A stretch of 64,000 bases of DNA from Aedes albopictus (GCF_035046485.1 NC_085138.1:30467047-30531046), one strand, 5' to 3'; numbered from the stretch's first letter, positions 1-11,503 are shown. The notes: a model not told the origin generated them from the sequence alone. Numbers and translations are program-made.

Positions 1-204
1 AACAGCTTCTTCAAAATCAGCCTACCATATCGTTACGGCAACGGAATCAGGTTCAAATTTTTCAAAAATGCGCAATTTCTCTTGGAATTCATGGCCTACT
101 GAAATATTTTTAAGGAAATCCTGAGTAATCAATAGTCAGAAAAAAATCAGATTAGCATGAGCATAGTTCACCGAAAAATTCGTACTACCGTAATCCGGGT
201 TAAC

Positions 205-3200
205 ATTGAAATTCCTAAAGGACATTCCTAAAGAAAATTCCTAAAGGAAATTTCTAAAGGAATTTCGTAAGGGAAATTCCGAAAGTAAATTCGTAAGGGA
301 ATATCCGAAAGGTAATTCGTAAAAAAAAATCCAAAAGGAAATTCCTAAAGGAAATTCCGAAAGAAAATTCCGAAAAGAAATTCCTGTAGGTAATTCCGAA
401 AGAAAATTCCTAAAGGAAATTCCTAAAGGAAGGTCCGAAAGGAAATTCCTAAAGGAAGTTCCGAAAGGAAATTCCGAAAGGAAGTTCCGAAAGGAAATTC
501 CTAAAGGAAATTCCGAAAGGAAATTCCTAAAGGAAATTCCTAAAGGAAATTCTGAAAAGAAATTCCTAAAGGAAATTCCGAAAGGAAATTCCGAAAGAAA
601 ATTCCTAAAGGAAATTCCGAAAGGAAATTCCAAAAGGAAATTCCGAAAGGAAATTCCGAAAGGAAATTCCTAAAGGAAATTCCTAAAGGAAATTCCTAAA
701 AGGAAATTCCGAAAGGAAATTCCTAAACGAAATTCGTAAGGGAAATTCCGAAAGGAAATTCGTAAGGGAATTTTCGAAAGGAAATTCGTAAAGGAAATTC
801 CTAAAGGAAATTCCTTGAAGAAATTCCGAAAGGAAATTCCTAAAGGAAATTCCGAAAGGAAATTCCTGTAGGTAATTCCGAAAGGAAATTCCTAAAGGAA
901 ATTCCAAAAGGAAATTCCTAAAGGAAGTTCCGAAAGGAAATTCCTAAAGAAGTTCCGAAAGGAAATTCCTAAAGGAAGTTCCGAAAGGAAATTCCTAAAG
1001 GAAGTTCCGCAAGGAAATTCCTAAAGGAAAATCCAAAAGAAAATTCCTAAAGGAAATTACGAAAGGAAATTCCTAAAGGAAATTCCTAAGGGAAATTCCG
1101 AAAGGAAATTCCTAAAGGAAATTCCGAAAGGAAACTCCTAAAGGAAATTCCTAAAGGAAATTCCTAAAGGAAATTCCGAAAGGAAATTCCTAAAGGAAAT
1201 TCCTAAAGGAAATTCCTAAAAGGAAATTCCGAAAGGAAATTCCTAAAGGAAATTCCTAAAGGAAATTCCTAAAGGAAATTCCTAAAAGGAAATTCCGAAA
1301 GGAAATTCCTAAAGGAAATTCGTAAGGGAAATTCGTAAGGGAATTTCCGAAAGGAAATTCGTAAGGGAAATTCCGAAAGGAAATTCATTGAAGAAATTCC
1401 GAAAGGAAATTCCTAAAGGAAATTCCGAAAGGAAATTCCTGTAGGTAATTCCGAAAGGAAATTCCTAAAGGAAATTAAAAAAGGAAATTCCTAAAGGAAG
1501 TTCCGAAAGGAAATTCCTAAAGAAGTTCCGAAAGGAAATTCCTAATGGAAATTCCGAAAGGAAATTCCTAAAGGAAATTCCGAAAGGAAATTCCGAAAGG
1601 AAATTCCTAAAGGAATTTCTGAAAGGAAATTCCAAAAGGAAATTCCGAAAGGAAATTCCTACAGGAAATTCCTAAAAGAAATGCCTAAAGGAAATTCCTA
1701 AAAGGAAATTCTGAAAGGAAATTCCTAAAGGAAATTCGTAAGGGAAATTCCGAAAGGAAATTCGTAAGGGAATTTCCGAAAGGAAATTCGTAAGGGAAAT
1801 TCCTAAAGGAAATTCCTTGAAGAAATTCCGAAAGGAAATTCCTAAAGGAAATTCCAAAAGGAAATTGCCAAAGGAAGTTCCGAAAGGAAATTCCTAAAGG
1901 AAGTTCCGAATGGAAATTCCTAAAGGAAGTTCCGAAAGGAAATTCCTAAAGGAAATTCCAAAAGAAAATTCCTAAAGGAAATTACGAAAGGAAATTCCTA
2001 AAGGAAATTCCTAAGGGAAATTCCGAAAGGAAATTCCTAAAGGAAATTCCGAAAGGAAATTCCTAATGAAAATACCGAAAGGAAATTCCTAATGGAAATT
2101 CCGAAAGGAAATTCCTAATGGAAATTCCGAAAGGAAATTCCTAAAGGAAATTCCGAAAGGAAATTCCTAAAGGAAATTCCGAAAGGAAATTCCTAAAGGA
2201 AATTCCGAAAGGAAATTCCTAAAGGAAATTCCGAAAGGAAATTCCTAAAGGAAACTCCGAAAGCAAATTCCTAAAGGAAATTCCGAAAGCAAATTCCTAA
2301 AGGAAATTCCGAAAGGAAATTCCTAAAGGAAATTCCTAAAGGAAATTCCTAAAAGGAAATTCCGAAAGGAAATTCCTAAAGGAAATTCCGAAAGGAAATT
2401 CCTAAAGGAAATTCCGAAAGGAAATTCCTAAAGGAAATTCCGAAAGGAAATTCCTAAAGCAAATTCCGAAAGGAAATTCCTAATGAAAATTCCGAAAGGA
2501 AATTCCTAATGGAAATTCCGAAAGGAAATTCCTAATGGAAATTCCGAAAGGAAATTCATAAAGGAAATTCCGAAAGGAAATTCCTAAAGGAAATTCCGAA
2601 AGGAAATTCCTAAAGGAAATTCCGAAAGGAAATTCCTAAAGGAAATTCCGTAAGCAAATTCCTAAAGGAAATTCCGAAAGGAAATTCCTAAAGGAAATTC
2701 CTAAAGGAAATTCCTAGAGGAAATTCCTAAAAGGAAATTCCTAGAGGAAATTCCTAAAAGGAAATTCCGAAAGGAAATTCCTAAAGGAAATTCCTAAAGG
2801 AAATTCTTAAAGGAAATTCCTAAAAGGAAATTCCGAAAGGAAATTCCTAAAGGAAATTCGTAAGGGAAATTCCGAAAGGAAATTCGTAAGGGAATTTCCG
2901 AAAGGAAATTCGTAAGGGAAATTCCGAAAGGAAATTCCTTGAAGAAATTCCGAAAGGAAATTCCTAAAGGAAATTCCGAAAGGAAATTCCTGTAGGTAAT
3001 TCCGAAAGGAAATTCCTAAAGGAAATTCCAAAAGGAAATTCCAAAAGGAAATTCCCAAAGGAAGTTCCGAAAGGAAATTCCTAAAGAAGTTCCGAAAGGA
3101 AATTCCTAAAGGAAGTTCCGAAAGGAAATTCCTAAAGGAAGTTCCAAAAGGAAATTCCTAAAGGAAATTCCAAAAGAAAATTCCTAAAGGAAATTACGAA

Positions 3201-4314
3201 AGAAAATTCCTAAAGGAAATTCCGAAAGGAAATTCCTAAGGGAAATTCCGAAAGGAAATTCCTAAAGGAAATTCCGAAAGGAAACTCCTAAAGGAAATTC
3301 CGAAAGGAATTTCCTTAAGAAAATTCCGAAAGGAAATTCCTAATGGAAATCCCGAAAGGAAATTCCTAATGGAAATTCCGAAAGGAAATTCCTAAAGGAA
3401 ATTCTGAAAGGAAATTCCTAAAGGAAATTCCGAAAGGAAATTCCTAAAGGAAATTCCTAAAGGAAATTCCGAAAGCAAATTTCTAAAGGAAATTCCGAAA
3501 GGAAATTCCTAAAGGAAATTCCGAAAGAAAATTCCTAAGGAAATTCCTAAAGGAAATTCCGAAAGGAAATTCCTGAAGGAAATTCCGAAAGGAAATTCCT
3601 GAAGGAAATTCCGAAAGGAAATTCCGAAAGGAAGTTTCTAAAGGAAATTCCGAAAGGAAATTCCTAAAGAAAATTTCGAAAGGAAAATTCCTACAGGAAA
3701 TTCCTAAACGAAATTCCTAAAGCAAATTCCGAAAGGAAATTCCTAAAGGAAATTCCGAAAGGAAATTCCTAAAGGAAATTCCTAAAAGAAATTATTAAGG
3801 AAATTCCTAAAGGACATTCCTAAAGGAAATTCGTAAGGGAAATTCCGAAAGGAAATTCGTAAATAATATTCGTAAAAGAAAATCTTCAAAAGAAGTTTCT
3901 AAAGGAAACTCCTGAACAAATTCCTTAAAGAAAACTCCCAAAGAAAATTCCTGAAGAAAATTCCTGAAGGAAATTCATAAAGAAAATACCTAAAGGAAAT
4001 TTCTAAAGGAAATTCCTAAAGGAAATTCCTAAAGGAAATTCCGAAAGGAAATTCCTAAAGGAAAATCCTAAAGGAAATTCCTTAAGGAAATTCCTAAAGG
4101 ATATTCCTAAAGGTAATTCCTAAAGAAAATACCTGAAGGAAATCCCCAAAGGACATTCCTAAAGAAAATTCCTAAAGGATGTTCCTAAAGGAAATTCGTA
4201 AGGGAAATTCCGAAAGGAAATTCCTAAAGGGAATTCCGAAAGGAAATTCGTAAAGGAAATTCCGAAAGGAAATTTCTAAAGGAAGTTCCGAAAGGAAATT
4301 CCTAAAGGAAATTC
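205..4314. repeat. 13-bp tandem satellite array (about 4.1 kb)
   Basis: The array is built from a 13-bp unit in two main forms, GGAAATTCCTAAA and GGAAATTCCGAAA, which often alternate to give a 26-bp dimer. Variants include a 14-bp form with an extra A and a form with TTCGTAAGGG. Marker variants recur in the same order: CCTGTAGGTAATTCC lies near 864, 1436 and 2988, and a TTGAAGAAATT variant precedes each, so higher-order blocks are present. The core GGAAATTCC is nearly its own reverse complement. Open frames reading EFPLGISFRN-like repeats on the minus strand follow from the period and are not genes. Confidence 0.95.
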
Positions 4315-4319
4315 CTCTT

Positions 4320-4966
4320 AAAATTCTGTTGAATATTTGAGTTGAATGAAATTGCTCGAGGGTTTGTTGAAGTATTTGTGATTTTTATGATGACCTGGGA
4401 ATTGTGGTGAATATTTGAGTTCAATGAGCTTGCTCGAGGGTTTGTTGAAGTATTTGTGATTTTTTGTTGATTTTTATGATGATCTGGAAATTCTGTTGAA
4501 TATTTGAGATGAATGAGCTTGCTCGAGAGTTTGTTGAAATATTTGTAAATATTTGTTGATTTTTATGATGACCTGGGAATTCTGGTGAATATTTGAGTTC
4601 AATCATCTTGCTCGAGGGTTCTTGAAGATATTGTGAATATTTGTTGATTTTTATGATGGCCTGAGAATTCTGGTGAATACTTGAGTTCAATGAGCTTGCC
4701 CGAGGGCTTGTTGAAGTATTTGTGAATTTTTAATGATTTTTATGATGACCTGGGATTTCTGGTGAATATTTTAGTTCAATGAGCTTAATCGAGAGTTTGT
4801 TGAAGTATTTTTTAAATGTTTGTTGATTTTTATGATGACCTGGGAATTCTGGTGAATATTTGAGTTCAATGAGCTTGCTCGAGGGTTTGTTGAAGTATTT
4901 GGGAATATTTGTTGATTTTTATGATGACCTGGGAATTCTGGTGAATATTTGAATTCAATAAACAAT
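4320..4966 (-). repeat. 89-bp satellite, minus-oriented block (about 7 units)
   Basis: The GCTCGAG landmark recurs at about 4354, 4432, 4521, 4610, 4698, 4787 and 4877, giving a period of about 89 bp. Read on the minus strand, the unit matches the array that follows it: CTCGAGCAAGCTCA, then TGAACTCAAATATTC, then AGAATTCC. It is a diverged subfamily in the opposite orientation, differing mainly in the half carrying CATCATAAAAATC. Confidence 0.9.
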
Positions 4967-7219
4967 CCTCGAGCAATCTCAGTGAACTCAAATATTCATT
5001 AGAATTCCTAAATAATCACAAACAATCGAGGAATACTCTAAAACTCTTCAAGAATCCTCGAGCAATCTCAGTGAACTCAAATATTCATAAGTATTCCAAA
5101 ATAATCACAAAAAATCGAGGAATACTCTATAACTCTTCAAGGATCCTCGAATAAGCTCAGCAGGCTCAAATATTCATAAGTATTCCTAAATAATCACAAA
5201 AACTCGAGGAATGTTCTCAAATTCTTCAAGAATTCTCGAGCAAGCTCAGTGTACTCAAATATTCATTAGAGTTCCTAAATAATCACAAAATATCAAGGAA
5301 GACTCTAAAACTCTTCAAGAATCCTCGAGCAAGCTCAGTGAACTCAAATATTCATCTGAATTTCTCAGCTGTCGTAAAATCGAGGAAAACTACTTACATT
5401 CTTCAAGAATCCTCGAATAAGCACAGCAGGCTCAAATATTCATTAGTATTCCTAAATAATCACAAAAAGTCGAGGAATATTCTCAAATTCTTCAAGAATT
5501 CTCGAGCAAGCTCAGTGTACTCAAATATTCATTAGAGTTCCTAAATAATCACAAAATATCAAGGAAGACTCTAAAACTCTTCAAGAATCCTCGAGCAAGC
5601 TCAGTGAACTCAAACATTCATCTGAATTTCTCAGCTGTCGTAAAATCGAGGAAAACTCCTAACATTCTTCAAGAATCCTCGAATAAGCTCAGCAGGCTCA
5701 AATATTCATTAGTATTCCTAAATAATCACAAAAAGTCGAGAAATATTCTCAAATTCTTCAAGAATTCTCGAGCAAGCTCAGTGTACTCAAATATTCATCT
5801 GAATTTCTAAATAATCACAAAATATCGGGGAATTCTCTAAAACTCTTCAAGAATCCTCGAACAAACTCAGTGAACTCAAATATTCATTAGAATTCCTAAA
5901 TAATCACAAAAAATCGAGGAATACTCTAAAACTCTTCAAGAATCCTCGAGCAAGCTCAGTGAACTCAAATTTTCATCTGAATTTCTCAGCTGTCGTAAAA
6001 TCGAGGAAAACTACTTACATTCTTCAAGAATCCTCGAATAAGCTCAGCAAGCTCAAATATTCATTAGTATTCCTGAATAATCACAAAAAGTCGAGGAATG
6101 TTCTCAAATTCTTCAGGAATTCTCGAGCAAGCTCAGTGTACTCAAATATTCATTAGAGTTCCTAAATAATCACAAAATATCAAGGAAGACTCTAAAACTC
6201 TTCAAGAATCCTCGAACAATCTCAGTGAACTCAAATATTCATTAGTATTCCTAAATAATCACAAAAAATCGAGAAATACTCTAAAACTCTTCAAGAATCC
6301 TCGAGCAAGCTCAGTGAACTCAAATATTCATCAGAATTTCTCAGCTGTCGTAAAATCGAGGAAAACTCCTAACATTCTTCAAGAATCCTCGAGCAATCTC
6401 AGCAGGCTCAAATATTCATTAGAATTCCTAAATAATCACAAAAAATCGAGAAATACTCTAAAACTCTTCAAGAATCCTCGAGCAAGCTCAGTGAACTCAA
6501 ATATTCATCAGAATTTCTCAGCTGTCGTAAAATCGAGGAAAACTCCTAACATTCTTCAAGAATCCTCGAATAAGCTCAGCAGGCTCAAATATTCATTAGT
6601 ATTCCTAAATAATCACAAAAAGTCGAGAAATATTCTCAAATTCTTCAAGAATTCTCGAGCAAGCTCAGTGTACTCAAATATTCATTAGAGTTCCTAAATA
6701 ATCACAAAATATCGGGGAATACTCTAAAACTCTTCAAGAATCCTCGAACAATCTCAGTGAACTCAAATATTCATTAGAATTCCTAAATAATCACAAAAAA
6801 TCGAGGAATACTCTAAAACTCTTCAAGAATCCTCGAGCAAGCTCAGTGAACTCAAAAATTCATCAGAATTTCTCAGCTGTCGTAAAATCGAGGAAATATC
6901 CTAACATTCTTCAAGAATCCTCGAATAAGCTCAGCAGGCTCAAATATTCATTAGTATTCCTAAATAATCACAAAAAGTCGAGAAATATTCTCAAATTCTT
7001 CAAGAATTCTCGAGCAAGCTCAGTGTACTCAAATATTCATTAGAGTTCCTAAATAATCACAAAATATCAAGGAAGACTCTAAAACTCTTCAAGAATCCTC
7101 GAACAATCTCAGCGTACTTAAATATTCATTAGAATTCCTAAATAATCACAAAATATCGAGGAATACTCTTAAACTCTTCAAAAATCCTCAAAAAAACTCA
7201 AATATTTATCTGAATTTTT
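4967..7219 (+). repeat. 89-bp satellite, plus-oriented block (about 25 units)
   Basis: CCTCGAG landmarks at 4967, 5056, 5145, 5234 and 5323 give an exact 89-bp period. The unit runs CTCGAGCAAGCTCAGTGAAC, CAAATATTCATTAGAATTCC, TAAATAATCACAAAA, a CGAGGAATACTC segment, then CTCTTCAAGAATC. A distinct 88-bp variant with CTCAGCTGTCGTAAAATCG recurs at intervals of 266, 355, 355, 178 and 354 bp, which marks a mostly four-unit higher-order repeat. Three or four units approximate a multiple of 3 bp, so the 65-124 codon open frames here are by-products. Confidence 0.95.
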
Positions 7220-7224
7220 CAATT

Positions 7225-7570
7225 GGGTTTTTAAATTAATAAAAATGTATTGACTTTTTGATTTTAAACAAAAGAGCACCTTTTTCTGAACCACCATGAT
7301 TTTTTTCAAATTTTTAGAACTTAATTTTGATACTTAAAATCGCTTTCGAAGAGATTTTTCGAAATCACCTTTTGACAGCTGGCCAACTGCTTGACACCTC
7401 CGCCCAGTACAAAATGCGACAAGGGGTGATTCGACAAATCGCTCCCATACAAATTTCAAACTGATTTTTAAATAGGTTCCCGGGCACCAAAGTTCATGAA
7501 AATTTGGATTTCGGCTCAGTTTTGCATGCAGATTCTGAATATGGAATTATCTCAACACCGCTAAAGAAGC
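7225..7570. mobile_element. 346-bp insertion inside the 89-bp satellite
   Basis: The satellite stops in mid-unit and resumes in register on the other side. The inserted block is flanked by CAATT at 7220-7224 and 7571-7575, which looks like a 5-bp target duplication. It does not start TG or end CA and shows no clear terminal inverted repeat, so the family is unknown. It contains no useful open frame. Confidence 0.6.
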
Positions 7571-7775
7571 CAATTATCGTAAAATCGAGGTAAACTCCTA
7601 ACATTCTTCAAGAATTTTCGAACAAGCTCAGCAGGCTCAAATATTCATTAGTATTCCTAAATAATCACAAAATATCGGGGAATACTCTAAAACTCTTCAA
7701 GAATCCTCGAATAAGCTCAGCAGGCTCAAATATTCATTAGAATTTCTAAATAATCACAAAAAATCACAAATATTC
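7571..7775 (+). repeat. 89-bp satellite, resumed after the insertion (about 2 units)
   Basis: ATCGTAAAATCGAGG, CTCAGCAGGCTCAAATATTC and TAAATAATCACAAAA reappear in the same orientation and register as before 7220. The array ends by degenerating into short CACAAAAAAT/ATTCACAAA runs. Confidence 0.85.
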
Positions 7776-7784
7776 ACAAAAAAT

Positions 7785-7875
7785 ATCCTGGACCGTTCGG
7801 AAATCGAATCCAGTACTTTCAGCATGGTCCTTCTAAATATTGGTTAACCGCGCGTTTATCGCTGCGAGATTTCTT
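7785..7875 (-). mobile_element. tRNA-derived SINE head, remnant
   Basis: On the minus strand a box-B-like TGGATTCGATTTCC lies about 45 bp downstream of a weak A-box region around GCGCGGTTAACC. The plus-strand wording (ATCGAATCCAGTACTTTCAG, then GCGCGTTTATCGC) resembles tRNA-like SINE heads that I recall from Aedes genomic DNA. No tail or target duplication was found. Confidence 0.4.
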
Positions 7876-7879
7876 CAAT

Positions 7880-8930
7880 CCTATTTATATTCCCCAAAAT
7901 GATCCTCAGCTGAACTTATCATCATAACTCGTGTAACTAATGATCTCGCCCTAAAAACTATTGGTAACCATGTGTGTAGCTCGTTGTTTCTGTGCAGAAT
8001 AGCAGGTGAACATCAAAATTTAACCTATTGGCAGATAGAGGACAGTCTCCTCTTGATCAAGCTGGCGTTTAAATTTTTGTTTATTCATTTATCTACACGG
8101 TAGCATCGTGCTACACACTTGGTTACCAATGGCTTTTAGGCCCTTATCACGAATTACGCGAGATATCGCGTTTTTTTCATCAGATATATCGCGCATTCCT
8201 TTCTCAGCCTGCTCAATAATAAAAATGTTTTTTTTTTCAATATTGTACTGCAATATAAATACGAGTACCATTCCTGAAACACCATATTTGAGTAACCATT
8301 GTTTATTTGTCTAGATGCATTATTTCTATTACAAAATCATCCGTGTACTGCACGTGCATTAACCAACATGCAATCAATTACATATTTTTTCTGAAATCAA
8401 TTTGTGTCCAACTATTTTACCGGATCAACGTCAGTGAGGCAAATCTGCTGCTTTGTTTCGCTGCATCATCCGCACGGGTGCCCACCGCAGGCTAGCCAAG
8501 AAACCGTTAGCTGCTGTTCGATCGCGGTGGCGCGCAATAATTTTGGAAATGTTTTCATACAAATGCCTCTCAATGTAGATTTTTGTATGAAACCCCCTAA
8601 TATTTATATACCATTCGACTCGTTATTAGTTTCTGAGCAAAATGACCGTACATAGTTGTATGATAAAACACATTTTTACGGGAGAAATCGTTGTGCAAAC
8701 ACAAAAATTTGCGGCATGGGAGCGGTTTTCCTACCAAAAATTTTGGTGTTCTCGAGAGTCCAACTTTTTCAAATTTTGAGTAAAATCAAATATTTTTTTA
8801 TGAAAATGAAGCCCAACATCTCAGCTACAGCGTGATTTGTTTTATATTTCGATATCTCTTTTCGCTAATTTTTAAAAAATCGAAACGTGCGCCGAAGTCG
8901 GGTTTTGCCGGCCCGCCCGGTAAGCTTCCC
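7880..8930. other. about 1 kb with no recognised gene
   Basis: The stretch is AT-rich apart from a small GC-richer patch near 8430-8530. The short open frames lack codon structure and recognisable motifs. A small palindromic patch (CGCGAGATATCGCG and related) lies at 8155-8195. It may be old transposon sequence, but no ends were found. Confidence 0.6.
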
Positions 8931-10515
8931 CTTAAAGAATCCCGTAAGAAAAAAGCAAGAATCCCTGAAGGAACCTCTTAAAAAATGTAGGAATAATCCT
9001 ATTAAAAATCTTTAAAAAATCCTTTTGAAGATCCTGGAGGATTCCAACAGAATCCCGGGAGAGATGTCTGAAGATATTCTAGAGTCATACTTGCAGAAAT
9101 TTCAGGAGAAATGCTTGAAAAAAAACATGGATGGAATTCCTGAGAAATCCCAAGCAGAACTAATGTAGGAATTTCGGGAGAAATCCCTGAAAGAGTCCCG
9201 GGAAAATCAAGGAATAATCTTGAAAGAACTATTGATGTAATCTCGAGGAAATTCTATGAGAGGATCCTGGGAGAAATCCCTAAAGGAAGCCGTAGTGGTA
9301 AGCCGGAAATTATTCATCAGAATAGGAATCAATGAACAAATCCTGGAAAGAATTCATGAAGAAACTCCAATAGTATTCTAATCCAAAACGGAATTCTAGA
9401 AAAATGTCCTGGATAGATCCCAAAAGAATGATTCAATGAAAGTATCGGAAAGCATCGCTGCCGAAATCCCGGAAAAATTCCGTTTTTTATTGTTAAAGCG
9501 TTTTAGAAAGAAATTCTCGGGTGAAATCCATAAACGAATACTGGGAGGAATCCTGGAAAGAATCCTTGAAAGTTCCCCTGAACAAATGTTGGGAGAAATA
9601 TCTAAAGGAAACCCGGGAAAATCAGCGGAGGAATCCCGGGAGATATCGATTTCAAGCCTTACTTTACCAAACATCGTATGTAACATATGTAAACAATAAA
9701 AAAAATCACATGAGGCGCTGGATTTCGTTAAGGACTATTTGTCACTCACCTTTGGGGATGATTTGTGAAAAAATACCCGGACTTTTCACGTTGCTGAAAT
9801 GCTCAATGTATGAGTTGCTCTGGGAATAGCGAACTTCCTCTTCGATTTTCTCCGTTTTTGGATTTTGTCAGTTACGGTGTTTGGTAAAGTTAGACTTGAT
9901 TGTTTTAGGAGTTCCTGAAAATATCCCTAAGGAAATCCAAGGAGAAATCACTAATTCCAAGTGGAATCAATAAAACAATCTTGAAAGGAATTCTTGATGG
10001 AATCTCTGGAATAATCAGTGAAAAAACGGAATAAATCCCGGGAGGAATCAATGAAAAAACGTGGGAGGATTCCATTCCAGGAGAAAATGTGGACAGTTTT
10101 TTGACAGAGTTCTGGAAGAATGGCTGAGAGAGTTTTGGAATCCTAAAGAAAACCAGGAAGAATTCGCTGATGGAAATACGAGAAAATGCTGAAAAATCCC
10201 TGAAAGAATCGCGGGAAAACCATTGCAGAAACACTGGGTGGAATCTCGCTTAGAATTAATGATAGAAACTTGGGAAATAGTTTTAAAGAAATCACAGGAG
10301 AAACCGAAAAAGGAAACCCGATTTGAATTCCTGAAAGAATCTCGGATAATTCTTTTTGGGAGTGTTGGGAGGAACCTCTGAAAGATTTCAGAGTGGAAGA
10401 AATCAGGAAAGTCAGGAATTACAGGAGAAACACTGGAACCAAATCCTACAAATTATCGGGAGGAATTACAAGATAAGATTCAAGGAGAATTATCAGAAGG
10501 AACTACTGAACTACT
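8930..10515. repeat. degenerate short-period array (GAATCCC..GAAAGAA type), split by a MITE
   Basis: Irregular repeats of the type GGAATCCTGGAAGAAATCCC fill 8930-9650 and 9905-10515, with period near 12-15 bp and heavy decay. The same repeat class recurs at 17090-18840, 35280-38110 and 42172-42787. The pattern recalls a decayed form of the 13-bp satellite at the left end. Short open frames here are low-complexity by-products. Confidence 0.75.
9651..9898. mobile_element. MITE with CTAACTTTACCAAACACCG-type ends
   Basis: Left end TTCAAGCCTTACTTTACC and the inverted right end ATCAAGTCTAACTTTACC form imperfect terminal inverted repeats about 30 bp long. The element interrupts the degenerate array. 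A second copy lies at 39723-40323 and carries its own insertion, for which this copy serves as the empty-site comparison. The target duplication is unclear. Confidence 0.7.
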
Positions 10516-10688
10516 GGAGTCTCCAGTTAGCCCAGGGGTTAGGGCTATGGATCGCCAATCCGGAGACGGAAGGTTCTATTCCCGTTCCGGTTGGGAAAAT
10601 TTTCCCGACTTCCTGGGCATAGTGTATCATTGTACTTGCCTCAAAATATACTAATTCATGCAATGGCAGGCAAAGGAAGCCCTTCAAT

Positions 10689-11307
10689 CAGGGTTGGTAA
10701 CCATCAGTTTCGTCACTGACCAACGACGAAAAAGTAAAAAAGTTCGTCAGCAAATAAAACTCCGTCACTTGCACCATCATCAGCGACCGACAAAGAAACC
10801 ACGACGAGGATGAACTGAAAATAAAACAGGGAGCTATAGTTTTCGTCATTCCCGTTTGTCTTCTTCTGCAACGACGAAAACCGAACATGTAATCGTCACA
10901 TGGCATCTGACTGCAGACAAAAGGCGAACCAGTCACGCTTTTTATTGATGAGTTAGCCTCGACCTTTCCGAGCTGCTGAATTAGCTCTGTTGGTATGCTT
11001 GGTGCGCTGCCAATCCGAGGGTTTTTGGTTCAATTCCGAATCAAGCGAGGTTTCTTTTTTGCATTTTTTTTCCTAGTCAGCCATCCTCGTGATGCTGATT
11101 ATTCGATCGTTTGTCCTGTTCGGTGCAAGCATTTCAACGAAAATGCCGACAAAGAGAAACGGCAAAACTTTTTCGTCGCGACTAGCAAACTGACTGACGA
11201 TGTTTGAACAAAAATATTCAAGCGCTGCTGGTTCAGGGACGCAAACTTTTTATTATCTGTCGTCGTCAGTGATTCTTCTTCAGATCCGATGACTATTAAC
11301 AACTCTG
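10689..11307. mobile_element. 619-bp nonautonomous hAT-type element inside the SINE
   Basis: The element sits exactly between two copies of CCTTCAAT (10681-10688 and 11308-11315), an 8-bp target duplication. Its ends are CAGGGTTGGTAACCATCA and, inverted, CAGAGTTGTTAATAGTCA. A CAGNGTTG end with an 8-bp duplication is characteristic of hAT transposons. Deleting it and one duplication restores the SINE body seen in the other copies. No transposase is encoded. Confidence 0.88.
10972..11048 (+). other. tRNA-like pol III promoter sequence inside the hAT element
   Basis: TAGCTCTGTTGG (10982-10993) fits an A box and GGTTCAATTCC (11027-11037) fits a B box at tRNA spacing, but flanking stems are poor. 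It could be a SINE head captured by the MITE or a degenerate tRNA. Confidence 0.45.
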
Positions 11308-11392
11308 CCTTCAATTAATAACTGTGGAAGGGCTTAACGAACACTAAGTTGAAGCGAGGCAGGCCAAGTCACAGTGGGGACGTAGAGACATA

Positions 11393-11499
11393 AAGAAGAA
11401 GAAGAAGAAGAAGAAGAAGAAGAAGAAGAAGAAGAAGAAGAAGAAGAAGAAGAAGAAGAAGAAGAAGAAGAAGAAGAAGAAGAAGAAGAAGAAGAAGAA
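11393..11499 (+). repeat. (GAA)n microsatellite, SINE tail
   Basis: About 35 uninterrupted GAA/AAG triplets form the 3' tail of the Feilai-type SINE. Its homopolymeric open frames (poly-F, poly-L on the minus strand) are artefacts. Confidence 0.97.
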
Positions 11500-11503
11500 C
11501 TGA

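Larger units (their letters stand above)
10519..11503 (+). mobile_element. Feilai-type SINE, split by a hAT MITE
   Basis: The head (10519-10610) is tRNA-like: an A-box region in CCAGTTAGCCCAGGGGTTAG and a B box at GGTTCTATTCCCG. The body runs through GGGCATAGTGTATCATTG and CATGCAATGGCAGGCAAAG, breaks at 10688, and resumes at 11308 with TCAATTAATAACTGTGGAAG through ACTAAGTTGAAGCGAGGCAG. It ends in about 106 bp of (GAA)n. This tRNA head, unrelated body and triplet tail is the organisation described for Aedes Feilai. Three more copies are at 41860, 58137 and 60856. Confidence 0.85.

Noticed and set aside
241..3058. Minus-strand frames encoding EFPLGISFRN repeats as a repetitive protein
   Set aside because: They change register with each 14-bp variant and are broken by every indel; explained by the 13-bp satellite.
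4967..7775. CRISPR-like array
   Set aside because: The whole 89-bp unit is repeated, with no unique spacers, no leader and no cas genes; it is a satellite.
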